Assembly (NCBI GenBank): GCA_027475525.1
Contig: JAMWFC010000077.1
Span: forward strand, 1,302,001-1,366,000
Direction: 5' to 3'
DNA length: 64,000 nucleotides
Source: Macrolepiota albuminosa
Taxonomy: Eukaryota > Basidiomycota > Agaricomycetes > Agaricales > Agaricaceae
The translations under genes and the position numbers were made by a program. Positions 45,427-57,214 of this stretch are shown here, piece by piece; the stretch's first letter is position 1; each line of letters starts with the position of its first letter. The notes below the pieces were generated by a model, which worked only from the letters and a program-made list of their open reading frames with translations, had not been told where the DNA came from and did not search any database.

Positions 45427-45750
45427 TGGGTGGGCGGGCAGGAGATCAAAGTCTGTTCGAGATGTCTTGACCAGCCTACGTCGAATCGGACCTATATGAT
45501 TCTTTCACACAAGTGAACAGTATGGTGGGAATTATTAGGTTTCCTGTTTCTTTTGTTCGGATACGAGAGCCTTTCTCCTTTTAACTCGGCACTAGAACAC
45601 TTTGATCATTGTGGAGGTGGTGGGGAAGGTGGAGCTGTGAAGACCGCACTGTTCTCGATACTAAAGAACTCCGTGATAGACATTGTGTCCAAATGAACCG
45701 TGCAGATCCTGAGTTATGATCCTTTGGTCGCTCTGGAAGGGTGGGTAGGG

Positions 45751-45911
45751 GAAAATTTTATTGTGAACCAAGCGAGTACGAGAGGGTGGTGAAAAGGATA
45801 GAAGGTGGCTGTAGCGAGAAAACGATAAATTCTAGTGGAGTTGCACAGCCACCTCCTCCAAAGACCACACCCTGTCCATCACTCACACTCTCGTGACAGA
45901 CGGGCCAGCCC
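45751..45911 (-). repeat. DIRS A2 split direct repeat (161 bp)
   Basis: Aligns to A1 (51124-51284), from GAAAATTTTATTG to GGCCAGCCC, with few substitutions. It adjoins B1 directly. Confidence 0.85.
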
Positions 45912-46099
45912 TCTTTGAACATTGTCGCTCTTGATAACGATTATGTATATGTTACTGGTATTACAACATATTACTATTTGTGAACAATATTGATCTTTTG
46001 GGCAAGACCCGTTGCGGGTTACTCTGGACCCTCATGTTAGCCATTTTCCAAAAGGAAGATGAATATGGCTGTAAGAAAAAATGGGTCAGCCGCGATTCC
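45912..46099 (-). repeat. DIRS B1 split direct repeat (188 bp)
   Basis: Partner of B2; lies just downstream of the recombinase ORF and abuts A2. Confidence 0.85.
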
Positions 46100-46218
46100 C
46101 CATTCAAGAACTAGGAGTCCACAATGCATTGCATGATGACTTTGTGATTTCCCAATGAGTAGCATGGCTCCTGAGCTCCGTAAACTATGCAAGAGACAGA
46201 CTTACTCAGACTTGTCCC

Positions 46219-47511
46219 TTACTTTTGAAAGGCTAATGTAAGTTGCAAGACTGACTTGTGTAACGTTGGAATAGCTTGCAGGTAGGGTGCAAGAATTTGT
46301 TCATGCTTAGAAAGGTATCTGTAAAAAGTGTCGCTCGACCAGCGACTGATAGCCTTCATGGCTTCAAATGGTACCCCTCGCAACAGATACTCCAATGTAG
46401 CACCAATGCAAAGGCTGTGACCTTGTAAAGGTTCCAAATTGGCCGCTTTTGCTGCCTTTGTTAAGACTTCCAAGAATTTTTTCTTTGTGAGAGGAGTGGG
46501 TATTCCTTTCTTGTTTTTGTATGCAAAAAGAGGGCCTTCTTTAGGCAGATTGTTCACTCTGAAATGAGTTTCCAGAGCAACTTTGGGGTCAGATAGATCA
46601 TTCTGCTTCACCCATGACACCGTCTCACCGTGGACTGCGGTCTTGGTTCTAGGGATGAAAAAGACAGTAGATTGACGCCCTAAACAATCAACGGACTGAG
46701 AGATGTTACTTGGCTTAACATGAAGTGATGGATCGAAGGAGGATAGGGTCGGTACCGTAAATTCTCCTAGCCTTGCTGCAGCATAGAAACACGTCGTTGC
46801 ACAGGCAAAGACTGCTGCATTCAGCGGATCAGGGTTTGGAGTAGATATTCCTAACTGATCATGCATTGCAGTCAAAAACGTCGGAGTGCAAGGACACCAC
46901 TTCTTCTTTTTGGATGAGCTTGGGGCCAATTTGTCAGTGGCTTTCATCAGCGTCTTTAGCCTTGCTTTGTCAATGTCCCAAGTGGCGTTGTGTAGCAAGT
47001 GCCACGCTCTGATTCCGGCGATGAAGTTTTCGATTGCAGATTTAAAATATGCTTCCGCAAGTGCTGCCATGAAGGCTTCTAGCACGCTGTGAGTAATTGG
47101 AGCTTGGTCCTCTTCACCAATTCCTCTAAAGTCGCAGAATACATGGAATAGAAGAAGCCCTGTGCCATAGGTAGCCTTTGTGGAATCAGCCCATGCGGAA
47201 CTCATTACGGTGAAAACATCATCGACTTCTAGATCCAAGTGTGCCGACGGTCCATTGTCCTCTGCATTAGAGTTGTTGGGATTGAATGGTCTCCACAGCC
47301 TCAACCTATCTTGAGCTGCAACATGGAGTCTCAACACCGATTGTGCAAGCTCAAGCCCTTCAGGATAAGGCATCAGTTTCCGAATGTTCACGGGCTCGGT
47401 TATCTTGTGCCTCAACTCCTTCAATCTGGCTCGCCTACCAATCTTCGACAAAATCCCACCACTCGTTGACTTGCTGCTCTCTGACCTGGCTCGGAGTTTT
47501 TCATGGTACAT
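46219..47511 (-). pseudogene. DIRS tyrosine recombinase, active-site Arg lost
   Basis: The frame is open for 430 codons. An N-terminal SAM-like core-binding part (VDDVFTVMSSAWADSTKATY) is followed by the catalytic domain: FYAAARLGEFTVPTL (first Arg), a Lys-bearing strand (KEGPLFAYKNKKG), GHSLCIGATLEYLLRG, where the usual H-x-x-R is H-S-L-C, then ISRWSSDTFYRYLSKH with Trp and the nucleophile Tyr. The Cys codon is TGC; a single C-to-T from CGC would explain it. This enzyme normally integrates a circular DNA intermediate. Intact in length, but predicted inactive. Confidence 0.85.
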
Positions 47512-49582
47512 TGTCTATCTCTTTACCAAGTCTGGGCTTATTTGCTCTTGATCTTTGAGTGGAATGGACTTCCCAGCTTCTGGGGTCGTCAAAGTCGAGC
47601 ACGTATTCAGCTGCCCAATCTGGAATGGGAAAGGAGGGTAATAAGAGGTCTTCTGAGAGATAGTGGCCTCTGGAGGGACCGTCGGCAGGATTAAACTTGC
47701 TCGGTACATATCGAGTAGATACTGTGATTCCGAATTGTTTACATGTTTCATGGACTTGTTTGAAGACCTCATTAATTCTTTTGTTTCTGCTCCTCCCCAC
47801 CCACCATCCCTCGACCACCCCAGTATTATCTCCATATATTTTGAAGCGCTTTGCTTCACTCTTTGTATGTGCAATGGTTCCCACCAGGAAGAAGAAACCC
47901 ATGGCCTCTGCCCAGCCAATGTCTCACCCTTGACTGTTCCACCCCGGCTCGAGTTGCCAAGCCCGCCAATGTTTGCCGATGGTGATTCCGATACCAGTTG
48001 ATGAGCTTGCATCAGAGTAGGCTTGAATGTCGAGGTAAGGTTCTGCTTCTGAAATTCCCTTCTCCATTGATCCACAAAGTACTCGCTTCCACCAGCACAG
48101 GTCTTCGGTGGTTCTTTTTGGAGGAGTTCTCAGCATGAAAGGATGGTTATAGAACACTCCCATAAAGGCCTCCAGGCTGGTGAGGTAAGCACATCCTCTT
48201 GGCAACACGTAGCAAGAGTGTAACAACTTTCCATAGAGTTTTTGAGTTTCTTCCAGAGTGTGGGTCCTCGACCTTTCCCATTCTGCAATGGCTTGTAGAT
48301 ATCGCTCTCTCTTTTCTTGTGGAATGCTAACTTTATGCTGTCTGATGTCCCACAGAAAACCAATGTATGGCACAATATCTCTGAAGGGAATGTCTTTCCC
48401 TTTCTCCCAGGGGACTCTGAGCTTTCCCAAAATCTCATCAATGTCACCCATCACATACGCAAACTCGCTGTCTTCCCTAGACCTAGGAGATGCTTCTGAC
48501 AAGTCCATAATGGGGTGAGCCATGCTTTTGTCATATTCTTCAGGACAGTCATTGAAATCTGCCTTTCCTTGATACCAGATTCGTCCTCCTTTGTGCCTTT
48601 TGCTCCCATTCTCACTGATTTCCTTCTCCCAGCTCCTACATGCTGCGTTGTAACTGTCAACATACTCTTTTCGTATTCGGAAAAATATGTGGTCATTGAC
48701 CCATTTAGAGACCGGCCCCATCCTGTTGGCTCTAATAATTTCCGTGCCAGCATCTCCCACTTCGCCATAACAGCCGCATCCAGAAGCGAGCCCAAAACAA
48801 TCCATGATATCAATTGCGTAGGTGTCTTCCTCACTGAGCTTAACCATCAAACCTGGCCATTGCGAAGGGACAATTGGGACAGTACGGTATGCTTCACGGA
48901 CATCTTGTATTGCTGCCTGAGATCTTGGCAGGAGCCTAGCAATGAGCAGATAAACGCTATTAAAGGTCCCCCATGTACATGGGAATTGCGAGGAATCGAT
49001 TCCGCTATTAACTGAACATACCCCACTTGAATTTGATGGAGCGTGAGGGTAAGACAGATTTTGAATGAGTCAATACTTCCCTGGCTTATTAGGTTTGGGG
49101 ATGATCCGCAGCGGCGATGTTTGAAAAGGTCCGAGGATGGTCTCCACCTGCTTCTTATTGAAAGGACCCAAGTACCGGCCTTTTTCAGATTCCGCTGCAA
49201 TGATGCTTTTGAACTCGGGTTCCAGTTGTCGAACTGATTCTCGGTTAGGAGGTGTAAAAGTCTGAGATATTCGAGCAATCCCTGTGTTAAACCCGTGCCC
49301 CAGACGTCCAGCCAGGTCCAGAAATAGGTGAGCTGCTTGTGCCCTGTCCAGCTCTCTCTGCCACTCAGCAGGTTGGTAGGGTGATGCGAATTTAAAGTGA
49401 TTGTGCAAGACTGCATCTCTGAGCTCCGTGATCCTTTTTTCTGCACCCGGAACATTCATGCTTGTAATCGTGAGACAAGACTGCGCATCCTTGAGGTTTT
49501 TGCCAGTTGGTACACAATTCTTTGCCATCTGGATTGAGGAGTCGTCCACTTCTGTTCCGGGTGACATAGGCTTTCTGCCCAT
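47500..49582 (-). pseudogene. DIRS reverse transcriptase and RNase H, decayed
   Basis: 49582-49070 holds the fingers: KGRYLGPFNKKQVETIL and SPLRIIPKPNKPGKY, then TGA at 49070-49072 where family members have Arg (K-Y-R-L-I-Q-N-L); the next frame segment resumes LIQNLSYPHA. Further on are FPCTWGTF, EAYRTVPIVPSQWPG and KWVNDHIFFRIR (about 48700), in which the first Asp of V-D-D-H is Asn. RNase H follows with AYSDASSSTGIGITIGKHW, DIGWAEAMGFFF across a frameshift near 47920, GDNTGVVEGWWVGRSRNK and VPSKFNPADGPSRG. 48850-47924 is the longest open piece (308 codons). Confidence 0.85.
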
Positions 49583-51077
49583 TCCAAAGATCTCTGGCGC
49601 TGCAGTGCCAAATGTTGTGCATGTGGCGGCCGAGACATATCATGCAGGCTGCGTTGGCCGAGCTGGTGGAGCCAGTGGTTGTGCCTGCGTGGCTGCAAAA
49701 ATTCTTGCCTCCTTTAGTGCCCTTCTTCTGTTTGTGATTACTCGCATTGGCGGATTCAGAATCTCGTGAGGGCGAGGGGGAGTGCTTTTGCTTCTCTTTA
49801 CTGCTAGTCATCAACACAATGACTTCATTTTTTAATGCATTTAGGTCTGTTCCATGGCATAATGGTCATGGAAGAATGTAACGCAAGCGGGGGGTTTATA
49901 CCCGCAGATAAAGCATGTGGGGTTCAGACGCATAATGGCGACATCAACCGCCACAACCCCGCATAAAGCAATCAATGCATATAAAATTCCAGCCATGAGC
50001 GACGAGAATGATTTGAGAACATATTCATATGCAATTATGGCGTGTGATGATGTCGCAACCATGTCAATAATTAATCCGTATATTTACAAATGCATTGAAT
50101 TCCATGCAAAAAGAGGTTGCACGAATTAATAAGAAAAGGAATGACATTCCTGGTCAGGTTGACGCTATTCCTTTAGCTTGATTACTCACCGTTGATTATA
50201 GAGTTTCTTTTAGCATCATAGACTTGATCTTTTAAGGTCCTTAAGACCTTATCATCGATTAACCCTATGTCAAAAATCCCCTTCCTGAGAGGATTCTTAA
50301 TCTGCCAGTGCCACTCTCTCCTCACCTGAGCCTGGTAGAGGATTAGAACTTTTAAGCTGTCTTGTCCTTTGTTACACAGCTTGTGGTTAGTTAACCGGAA
50401 AAAAAGGCATGCATCGCCTCGATCATGTTAGTCAGCCAGCTTTCCTGCACAATGTGCTCAAGAAAATTGGTGGAAGCAATACATACTTGATCTCAAGCTA
50501 GATTCTCGTCCTGCATTGCTTTACCTTTGGGCCCTTTGAAGTCAATTACAGGCTTTAAAGAAAGCATATCTTTGTCTCTGGCCAGCGTAAAAATCTCGCT
50601 AGAGGAAACTGACTCATTTTTAGCGGCTTCTGCTCTGCCCGCAGGTGTGAAATAGCTAAGTTCAATATATTTGCACTCCCTGAGTTTCTTAATAGCGAAG
50701 TGCACAGGAGGATATTCGATAACGTCGGGCACAGGCATCCCGGCTACTAGATTCGGGCCCTTCTCTTCATCTTCTGGGGAATGCTCCCTAGAATGCCTGG
50801 ATTGAAGGGTTACGTCGTCTACTGCTGGCCCCGGGGCCTCCTCTCTATTGTTTTCACGCTGCGCTCTACCTTCGACCTCCCTTTCTTCCCGCTCTGCTTC
50901 CCAGATCACTTTTCTACGTTCCAGAGCCGCTGTCCATAGATTAGAAAGAGCGTCTGCAGCTTGATCTTCAGTCATCCCTTCTCTGCCATGAACAAAGGCT
51001 TCTCTAGTAAACCTGTGTTCCTCAGCTCTGAAATTCAGGGCTACCTCCAAGTGAGGGTCCACTGTAAGTGTAATCAT
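49392..51077 (-). pseudogene. DIRS Gag with Cys/His motifs, broken in the middle
   Basis: The N-terminal part (51077-50493) is open for 194 codons and starts MITLTVDPHLEVALNF, with a charged central region. The middle (50492-49820) shows EAMHAFFFRLTNHKL, QVRREWHWQIKN and FDIGLIDDKVL in scattered frames with stops. The C-terminal part (49817-49392) is open and has CMICLGRHMHNIWHC and HECSGCRKKDHGAQRC, two zinc-knuckle-like motifs usual for fungal DIRS Gag. Confidence 0.75.
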
Positions 51078-51123
51078 AACTGAAAGCGATGAGAAACACT
51101 TGAGTACACAATATTGAAAGAAT

Positions 51124-51284
51124 GAAAATTTTATTGTGAACCAAGCGAGTACGAGAGGGCGGTGAAAAGGATAGAAGGTGGCTGTAGCAAGAAAACAATA
51201 AATTCTAGTGGAGTTGCACAGCCACCTCCTCCAAAGACCACACCCTGTCCATCACTCGCACTCTCGTGACAGACAGGCCAGCCC
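51124..51284 (-). repeat. DIRS A1 split direct repeat (161 bp), 5' terminus
   Basis: Partner of A2 at 45751-45911. Its outer edge (51284/51285) is the junction with gypsy RNase H sequence. Confidence 0.85.
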
Positions 51285-51846
51285 ATGTGTTGTTATTAAT
51301 GACATCATGGTATGTGTACTCACTTCTGGCTTGCACTGTGCCTGGCTGATCTTGAGAGTATATGCATGATGACACATCAGATAAAATGTTCTCAATCTCA
51401 GGTACGTATTGAACTTCAAATTCAAATTCTGAAATTTTTTCTAGCCAACAGGCCTGCCAGCCTGATAAATTCTTCTGTTCTAGCAGGGTGACCAAACTCT
51501 TATGGTCAGTGTACCACCTAAAGCGGGTGCCTTGTAATATTTCACAATGGCGCAACATAGTTTCAACACCTGCAAGCATTTCTATTCCGTGAATGGGGTA
51601 GTTTTGTTGAGCTGAGTTTAGCTTGGCTGAGTAAAATGCAGTAACCTTTGCAGTGCGCCAATCTTCACCCTGACTAATGACATCCACCACTCCAGTGATG
51701 CAACCATCTGTCACCATGTTAATTGGGGCTGTAGTATTCCTGTAATCCAACAGTTTGCAGTGATGTAATTGGTGATGATGCCAACTGTGGTTGGGTGCGC
51801 TGGACGTATACACAGTACAACGCTGTCTCCAGCGCTTGGTGTACAT
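51285..51846 (-). pseudogene. gypsy RNase H
   Basis: Reads MVTDGCITGVVDVISQG, AFYSAKLNSAQQNYPIHGIE, WYTDHKSLVTLLEQKN, ARSEYTYHDVINNN; the last motif is followed at once by the DIRS terminus. Good conservation in one frame, but 'LADALSR' has become 'LSDVSS'. Confidence 0.85.
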
Positions 51847-51899
51847 GATTGTGAGGAGTCCTGACAGGGTCCCGGTGTGCTCAAGCAGAGGTGATAGAA

Positions 51900-52690
51900 C
51901 AATGCGCTAGATTATAGCACCTCAGATGCTACCTGGCAGACAGTAAGTGTCATAGCTTAAACAAAGATATAGAAGAAAAGACAAGTAGTGCAGTGCATTG
52001 TGCCCATAGGTGGCACCATAAATGATGAAAACAAGATAGACAAGGCTAGCGCCTGACTTAGTGATGAAGTCAGAAAAAGCTAGCGCAATTTAAACGCTAA
52101 GCATAACTGTGTGCTCAAGAGGTTACAATTTGTTCCTATATACATGTGAAGTAGCTATCTTATATACTATGCGCTATCATGTTTGCCAAGATAAAAAGTC
52201 CATCTTCGGTGCTACCTCCTAGCGCCTCTCCTTGTGGTTTCCTCTAATGGTGACCTGTCAACAGTGACCTTCTGCACATGGATGACGGCAACCAACAGTG
52301 TTATGACCCACAGTGACCAACGGCAACTCTATATTGACTTAGAATTATACGAGTCTGCTCACTTTTACTATAACTCTGATTGGCCAGGCTGTTTCGGGGT
52401 ATGGTCAGAAAATCCTCGACAGATGCCATGAGTGCTAATGTCAGCGCTACTCATTGTACCAGTTCCTGACAGGTCCAGATGTCGGGTTTAAGTATATCCT
52501 GTGCCGCCGTCATTGATCCTTTTAGACTCCTGATTGAAGTGCCTCGTCAAATGGCAGTGCCTGCTGCTGACTCCTTCTAGAAGTGATTGGGGTTTGGTTA
52601 GAGTCCCCTCCTGCCATCGTGTTAGCGCTATACATTCTGAGCCTCCTTTGTCCTTGGAATAGGTGAATGGAGTGTGCTGAAGGCCTAGTA
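51900..52690. other. noncoding stretch inside gypsy pol, possibly another insert
   Basis: Gypsy protein similarity stops near 52.86 kb (end of reverse transcriptase) and resumes near 51.85 kb. The DNA between has several AGCGC words (52028, 52079, 52209, 52444, 52624) and no coding signal. It may be a solo LTR; the ends are not determined. Confidence 0.35.
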
Positions 52691-52859
52691 GCTGGCAATT
52701 AGAGTAAATGGATAAGTCCTGTAGTAGAGTGCCAGAGCTAGGGCTGCTCTATATCCCAAACTGGTTGCTAGAGTCTCCAGTACGTCAAGTGTCAGTTGGC
52801 CTATAATGTCCCTTGATGTGCTCAGTCCGAGTAGAAGCCTATCATTGGCATTGAGAAGC

Positions 52860-53760
52860 CAGCCATTTAACATTCTTGAATGCTTGTTGGTGTGTAAATT
52901 CCTACTTAAACAGTACAGTGTCCCCTGTTAACTGATGTAGAATACCCATAGGGATCCAAACTCTATTGATGTCATCAGCCAAGTATCCGGCTGCATCTAA
53001 AAAGCCTCTTAGAAGTCTCTATTTGTCAGCATTTTCTATTTAATAAGGCATTGACCTTATGGGGATCCATGCAGATTCCATCATCATTGACTATTCTACC
53101 AAGTACCTTTAGCTCTGGGCAGAGAAATTGGAGTTTATCCCAGCCCAAATAAAGTTTTTTGCACCTTAATATGTTAATTACTAGTTCAATGTGTTGAACA
53201 TGATCTTCTAAGATGTCTGAGTCAATTATTATATCATTCAAATAGACATCTAAGAATCGGCCAAGGTAGGGGGAGAATATATGATTCATGAGTGCTTGGT
53301 AAGTAGTGGGAGCATTGCAATTGCCTTGCTGCATAGCATTGCTAACTATATTACCATTCAGGGTAGTTACAGCCGTGCACTCTACATGCTCAGGAATTAT
53401 ACAAATCTGTTTGTATGCATCTTTTCCATCCAAAATTGAACAATATTTTCTCTTTGAGGCTCTCCAGAGGATTCCATCAATGTCTGGCAGTGGTGATGAT
53501 CGCTTAATGGTGTTGGCATTGTGCGCTCAGAGGTCAAAAACTGTACAGAGTTGAGGTGGTTCTCCCAGTTTGCCTGGCTTGGGGATTAGTATCATTGGCA
53601 CGGTATTTCCAATACTTGTTACTCACCAGCGCCCATTCCTGATGTATGCATTGTGCTTCTCCATCTACTGTGTCCTCATAGCTTCCAGTCATCTCGATGG
53701 CCTCCATGGATAAACTCTGTCAGGGTCAATCAAGTTTATTTCATGGTTAATAGTGCATAG
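52860..53760 (-). pseudogene. gypsy reverse transcriptase, decayed
   Basis: The best piece is 53433-53026: DGKDAYKQICIIPEHVECTA, MQQGNCNAPTTYQALMNHIF and VYLNDIIIDSD, in which the catalytic Y-x-D-D reads Y-L-N-D. The fingers lie just upstream and the connection domain downstream, in other frames with stops. Confidence 0.8.
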
Positions 53761-54138
53761 TGGAGGCAAAGGAGTATCACTTGCCATTTTACAAATAGGT
53801 TCCGCATATCACTTTAGTTTCTCAATAACTTGTTCTACACTCTTTTGATATAGTTCCATTGACCTGGAAGCTAATTGCATAACCCCATTTCCTGTCAAGG
53901 GTAGCACTGTGTCTGAACCAATTACCACTCAAGCAGGATTAATACCAAACGTGACATGATGTTGGAATAACCAGGGGGTGCTGAGGATGAGATCATAGCT
54001 GGATAGATTGATGATGTCAAAGTATCGGACCTCAGAGATAGTTTGGTATTGAAACTTGGCAGTAGTGCCGTAATTTATCCTCAACCTGGAGCCTTGGACA
54101 GCAAGTTGGATGGGGACTGGGGAGGTGAGTTCCTTCCT

Positions 54139-54594
54139 TTAAATTCCAAGCTGCTGAACTAAGGTACTTGAGATAAAGTCACCTAACAAGCCTAAGTCTA
54201 TCATTGTGTGAGCTGGTTCTCCATTGATTCTTATTACAACAACTAATGGTTTTGGGACCTTCCAGGAAGGGTCCTTGGCCTGCGTTACATTATGCTGTAT
54301 TGAAGAGTAGCTTTCTATGAGTACTTGCTGCCCAAATAGGCTCAAGATATGGTAGTGTTGTCCATTGGTGTTGATTTCACTTTCAATGTTGTCGGCCTCT
54401 GAGTTGCGATTTTTGCCAATCTCAAAAAGCTTCTCAAACGCAAGCACATCACCAGCGGCACCTGCCCAGTTGTCCATCAAGGCTGTCCTGCTCTCATTGT
54501 TAATGCAAGCGTTGACTTCTCTATGGTACCATAAAACTAGGTCAAATTTGGGATTGTGCAGGTGAGATTTCTCAATCTGGGTCTCAACTCCCAA
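54139..54594 (-). pseudogene. gypsy protease region
   Basis: Open for 151 codons; VVVIRINGEPAHTMIDLGLL is the retropepsin start with D-S-G changed to D-L-G, and DFISSTLVQQLGI follows, then a stop. Confidence 0.7.
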
Positions 54595-54876
54595 ATGCCA
54601 ATCATATATGTAGTAAACTTCATTGTCTTTGACAACTTTGAATCAATGGTAGTGGAAGTCCCCTTGTTTGTCATCCCAGGGGTAAGAGATACCTGAGGCT
54701 AACACTTGGCTCACATTTCAGCATTTAGCGTTGACTATCAGCTGCATCTGGAACAATGAACAATTGGTAAATGGAGCACCTGTGTGTACATGTCATAGGT
54801 TTGCATATCATTCCCCTATGGCAAAGTTGATGTTCCTCAGGCACTCATGTTCGATGCCCGAGAAGGTGTCAAAAAC

Positions 54877-55359
54877 TCAGTCATGTATTAATACCTCCTC
54901 TTTGTCTACAAGACATGCCAGAAATCGGTGCCCCCTAAATTGTAGGACGTTAGCAGGGTCTCTAGGGTAGGGCTGCAGGGTTTCTAATAAGTCTTCAGCC
55001 TTCTGTGCCACTGCATGCCTGAGGTGGCATTGAGATCCTTCCTCTATCTCAATTAGGATGAGCTTCTCTTCTCCATCTTCCACTGTAGCAGTGTACATGG
55101 AGTTGAAGTTCAGAGGAGGTGCAAGTAACATTTCTTTTATGCTACTAACATCTGTGTCCTCAGAAACATTGAGATCAGCCAACATTTTCGCCATCTCACA
55201 ATTACTATCAGCATCATCAGACAGTTCACCTTCCTCATCAGAATCCAATATGGATTGGAGATCCGGTATGGTGTCTCCATTGCTATCATATTCTTTTCTG
55301 CTGAATGGTTGCCAGCAGTCATCATCCAGGAACTCAGCAAACCTCCCAATCTTGACCAT
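54877..55359 (-). pseudogene. gypsy gag-pol linker
   Basis: Open for 160 codons, acidic (DSDEEGELSDDADSNCE), ending HRFLACLVDKEEVLIHD. It lies between the Gag knuckle and the protease in this gypsy family and has no known catalytic role. Confidence 0.6.
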
Positions 55360-55496
55360 TCCTATTGAGAGGGAAGTGGTGGTTTCACCAAGACTGTCGA
55401 CTCACCACTGTTCTGACTGCTCAAAATCAAAGTCCTTGTGGAATTGGATGCTATTTGCACTTAGTCCTGATGGTCTATTTCTGTTTGAGGTCAGCC

Positions 55497-57191
55497 TCAA
55501 CTTATCAGGGCAGTTACAGGAGAAGTACCATCTTTCTTACAGACATAGCACTTGCCACTCACTTTCAACTCATCCTTCTCTTCCTTACTAACATTTTGCC
55601 TGTTCCAGGATGGTTTCTTACAGGAAGCTAAGTCTTTCTTATGGTTCTGAGACTGTTGTCCTCTGGCATGATTATTGCTATTGGTGGCGGTGTTGCCAGC
55701 ATCAGTATTTGTCCTGTTGCTGCCATTGCGCTGTGGGTGTTTGGCACGTGATGAATGATAATTCTTGCCTTTATGGCTGTTGTTATCTTTACGTTCCTGA
55801 TTGTGCTGACCCCAGTTGTTGTTTGGTTGGTTTCTAGACAAGGACACATTGTGGAGGTCTACATTTTCAGCTAGTTCCTGGTATTTGGCTTTGCAGACCA
55901 TAGCCTTCCAAGAAGTATGCTTTGGATTTAGATGTTCACAAAGTAAAGCTTTGTAGAGGGAGGCTCTGAACCTGTTAAAAAGATTGACAACTTGGGCACG
56001 TTTACTGTCTGCACCAACTATGGTGAACAACTCGTTGAGGTCTGCCACATATTTGTGAACAGACCTGTTTCCCTGCACAAAGTTATGTAACTTGGTGCAT
56101 TGTTGGTTTTGGAAGTCTATTGGAAAGCAGTAGTTAAATAATTCTATAAAGAATTTTTGTAGACTCCATTTCTCAGGGTTTAGGGACACACACTGAGTAT
56201 AGAAGGTGTATGCCTTGCCAGTTAGGAATTCAGACAGCACTATTACCTGTCTATGGCGTTTGACATATCCATACTTCATGTAGGCCATGCCGTGCATTAA
56301 AAACTTATGGAACACACAGAGATCTACTTGGCTCCTGTACTTCTCTGGAGGTGTTAGTTTAATCAACGTGTGCTTATGTTGTCGGTCATGATGGTGTTGT
56401 GAGCAGCGGTTGTCACGATTACTATGTTGTTGTCTATCGGAGCTGGACAGCAAGTCAGGGCTGTCATCTGACGAATAGTCATTGTCCTCCGAGCTTGAAT
56501 CAGTGAGATCATCATCCAAACTGCTGTTTGAAGATGAGATGGAGGGGTCCCCTGATGGGTACCCATGCTTTCCACCTAATTGTCTAAGAGCACGTCTGAG
56601 TGCACTATTCTGGGTGATCTGTGTGATCAGTTTGGTCGATGCTAATGGGTCTGTTTTTTCCTTTGCTCTGTGAGCATAAGGCTTATATTTGGATTTCTTA
56701 GTAGATCCCTCAGCCACCTTATGGATGAGCTCTTCCAGTTCACCCAACAAAGGTAAAGATCTGGCACAATCTTTCTTTTTACAGTGAGCTGAGGCCTCCT
56801 TCTTTTTGTGACGGTCCAATTTTCTTGCCAGGTTCTGACAGTCACAAAGGTATTCGAGCAATTCCTTTTGAGTAATTGTATCAGTCTTGCATTCCTGAAC
56901 TTCAGGATCAACTTGTTTTCCATCCTCCTTGGAGATGTCAGAATATTCCTGGTCTCCAGGGGCTTCAGGCACATGTCGTTCCAGTTGTTTGTCTGGTAGA
57001 TCGCGCTGAAGATTACAATTCTCAAAAATGTCCTGTTGGATCAGCGGATCGATTTCCACTTCATTGAACTGGATATCACCCCAATTTCCTGAGTCAATGC
57101 CCTTACCTTTAGGTTGAGATGCTTCTCCAGATAGGTTGAGCAACGTGCAATGTACGTTTTCTATGCGTTTATCTATGAGCTCGTTGTTCAT
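55497..57191 (-). pseudogene. gypsy Gag, main part
   Basis: Open for 564 codons. Capsid-like region AYMKYGYVKRHRQVIVLSEF ... LQKFFIELFNYCFPIDFQNQ, then KLHNFVQGNRSVHKYVADLN and a basic Asn/His-rich tail. The zinc knuckle starts CYVCKKDG, but the frame is lost before the His and last Cys, which appear in another frame (FSCNCP). Upstream, a frameshift and the copia insertion separate it from its N-terminus. Confidence 0.8.
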
Positions 57192-57209
57192 CTGTCATGT
57201 TCATACGTG

Positions 57210-57214
57210 CTTCT
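57210..57214. repeat. target-site duplication of the copia element, left copy
   Basis: CTTCT directly before the LTR start; the same five bases follow the other LTR at 62819-62823. Confidence 0.9.

Larger units (their letters stand above)
45239..51284 (-). mobile_element. DIRS-type tyrosine-recombinase retrotransposon with split direct repeats
   Basis: 6046 bp, minus strand. Order from its 5' end: A1 repeat (51284-51124), gag (51077-49392), reverse transcriptase/RNase H (about 49582-47500), tyrosine recombinase (47511-46219), B1 (46099-45912), A2 (45911-45751), a 324-bp spacer, B2 (45426-45239). B1 and A2 abut exactly. No target duplication is seen, as expected for recombinase-mediated insertion. 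It sits inside the old gypsy between RNase H and integrase. It is disabled by point changes in reverse transcriptase and recombinase. Confidence 0.85.

Noticed and set aside
45239..46099. Reading the 188-bp direct repeats as LTRs of a small element
   Set aside because: Together with the 161-bp A repeats they form split direct repeats around the recombinase element; no TG...CA ends or target duplication.
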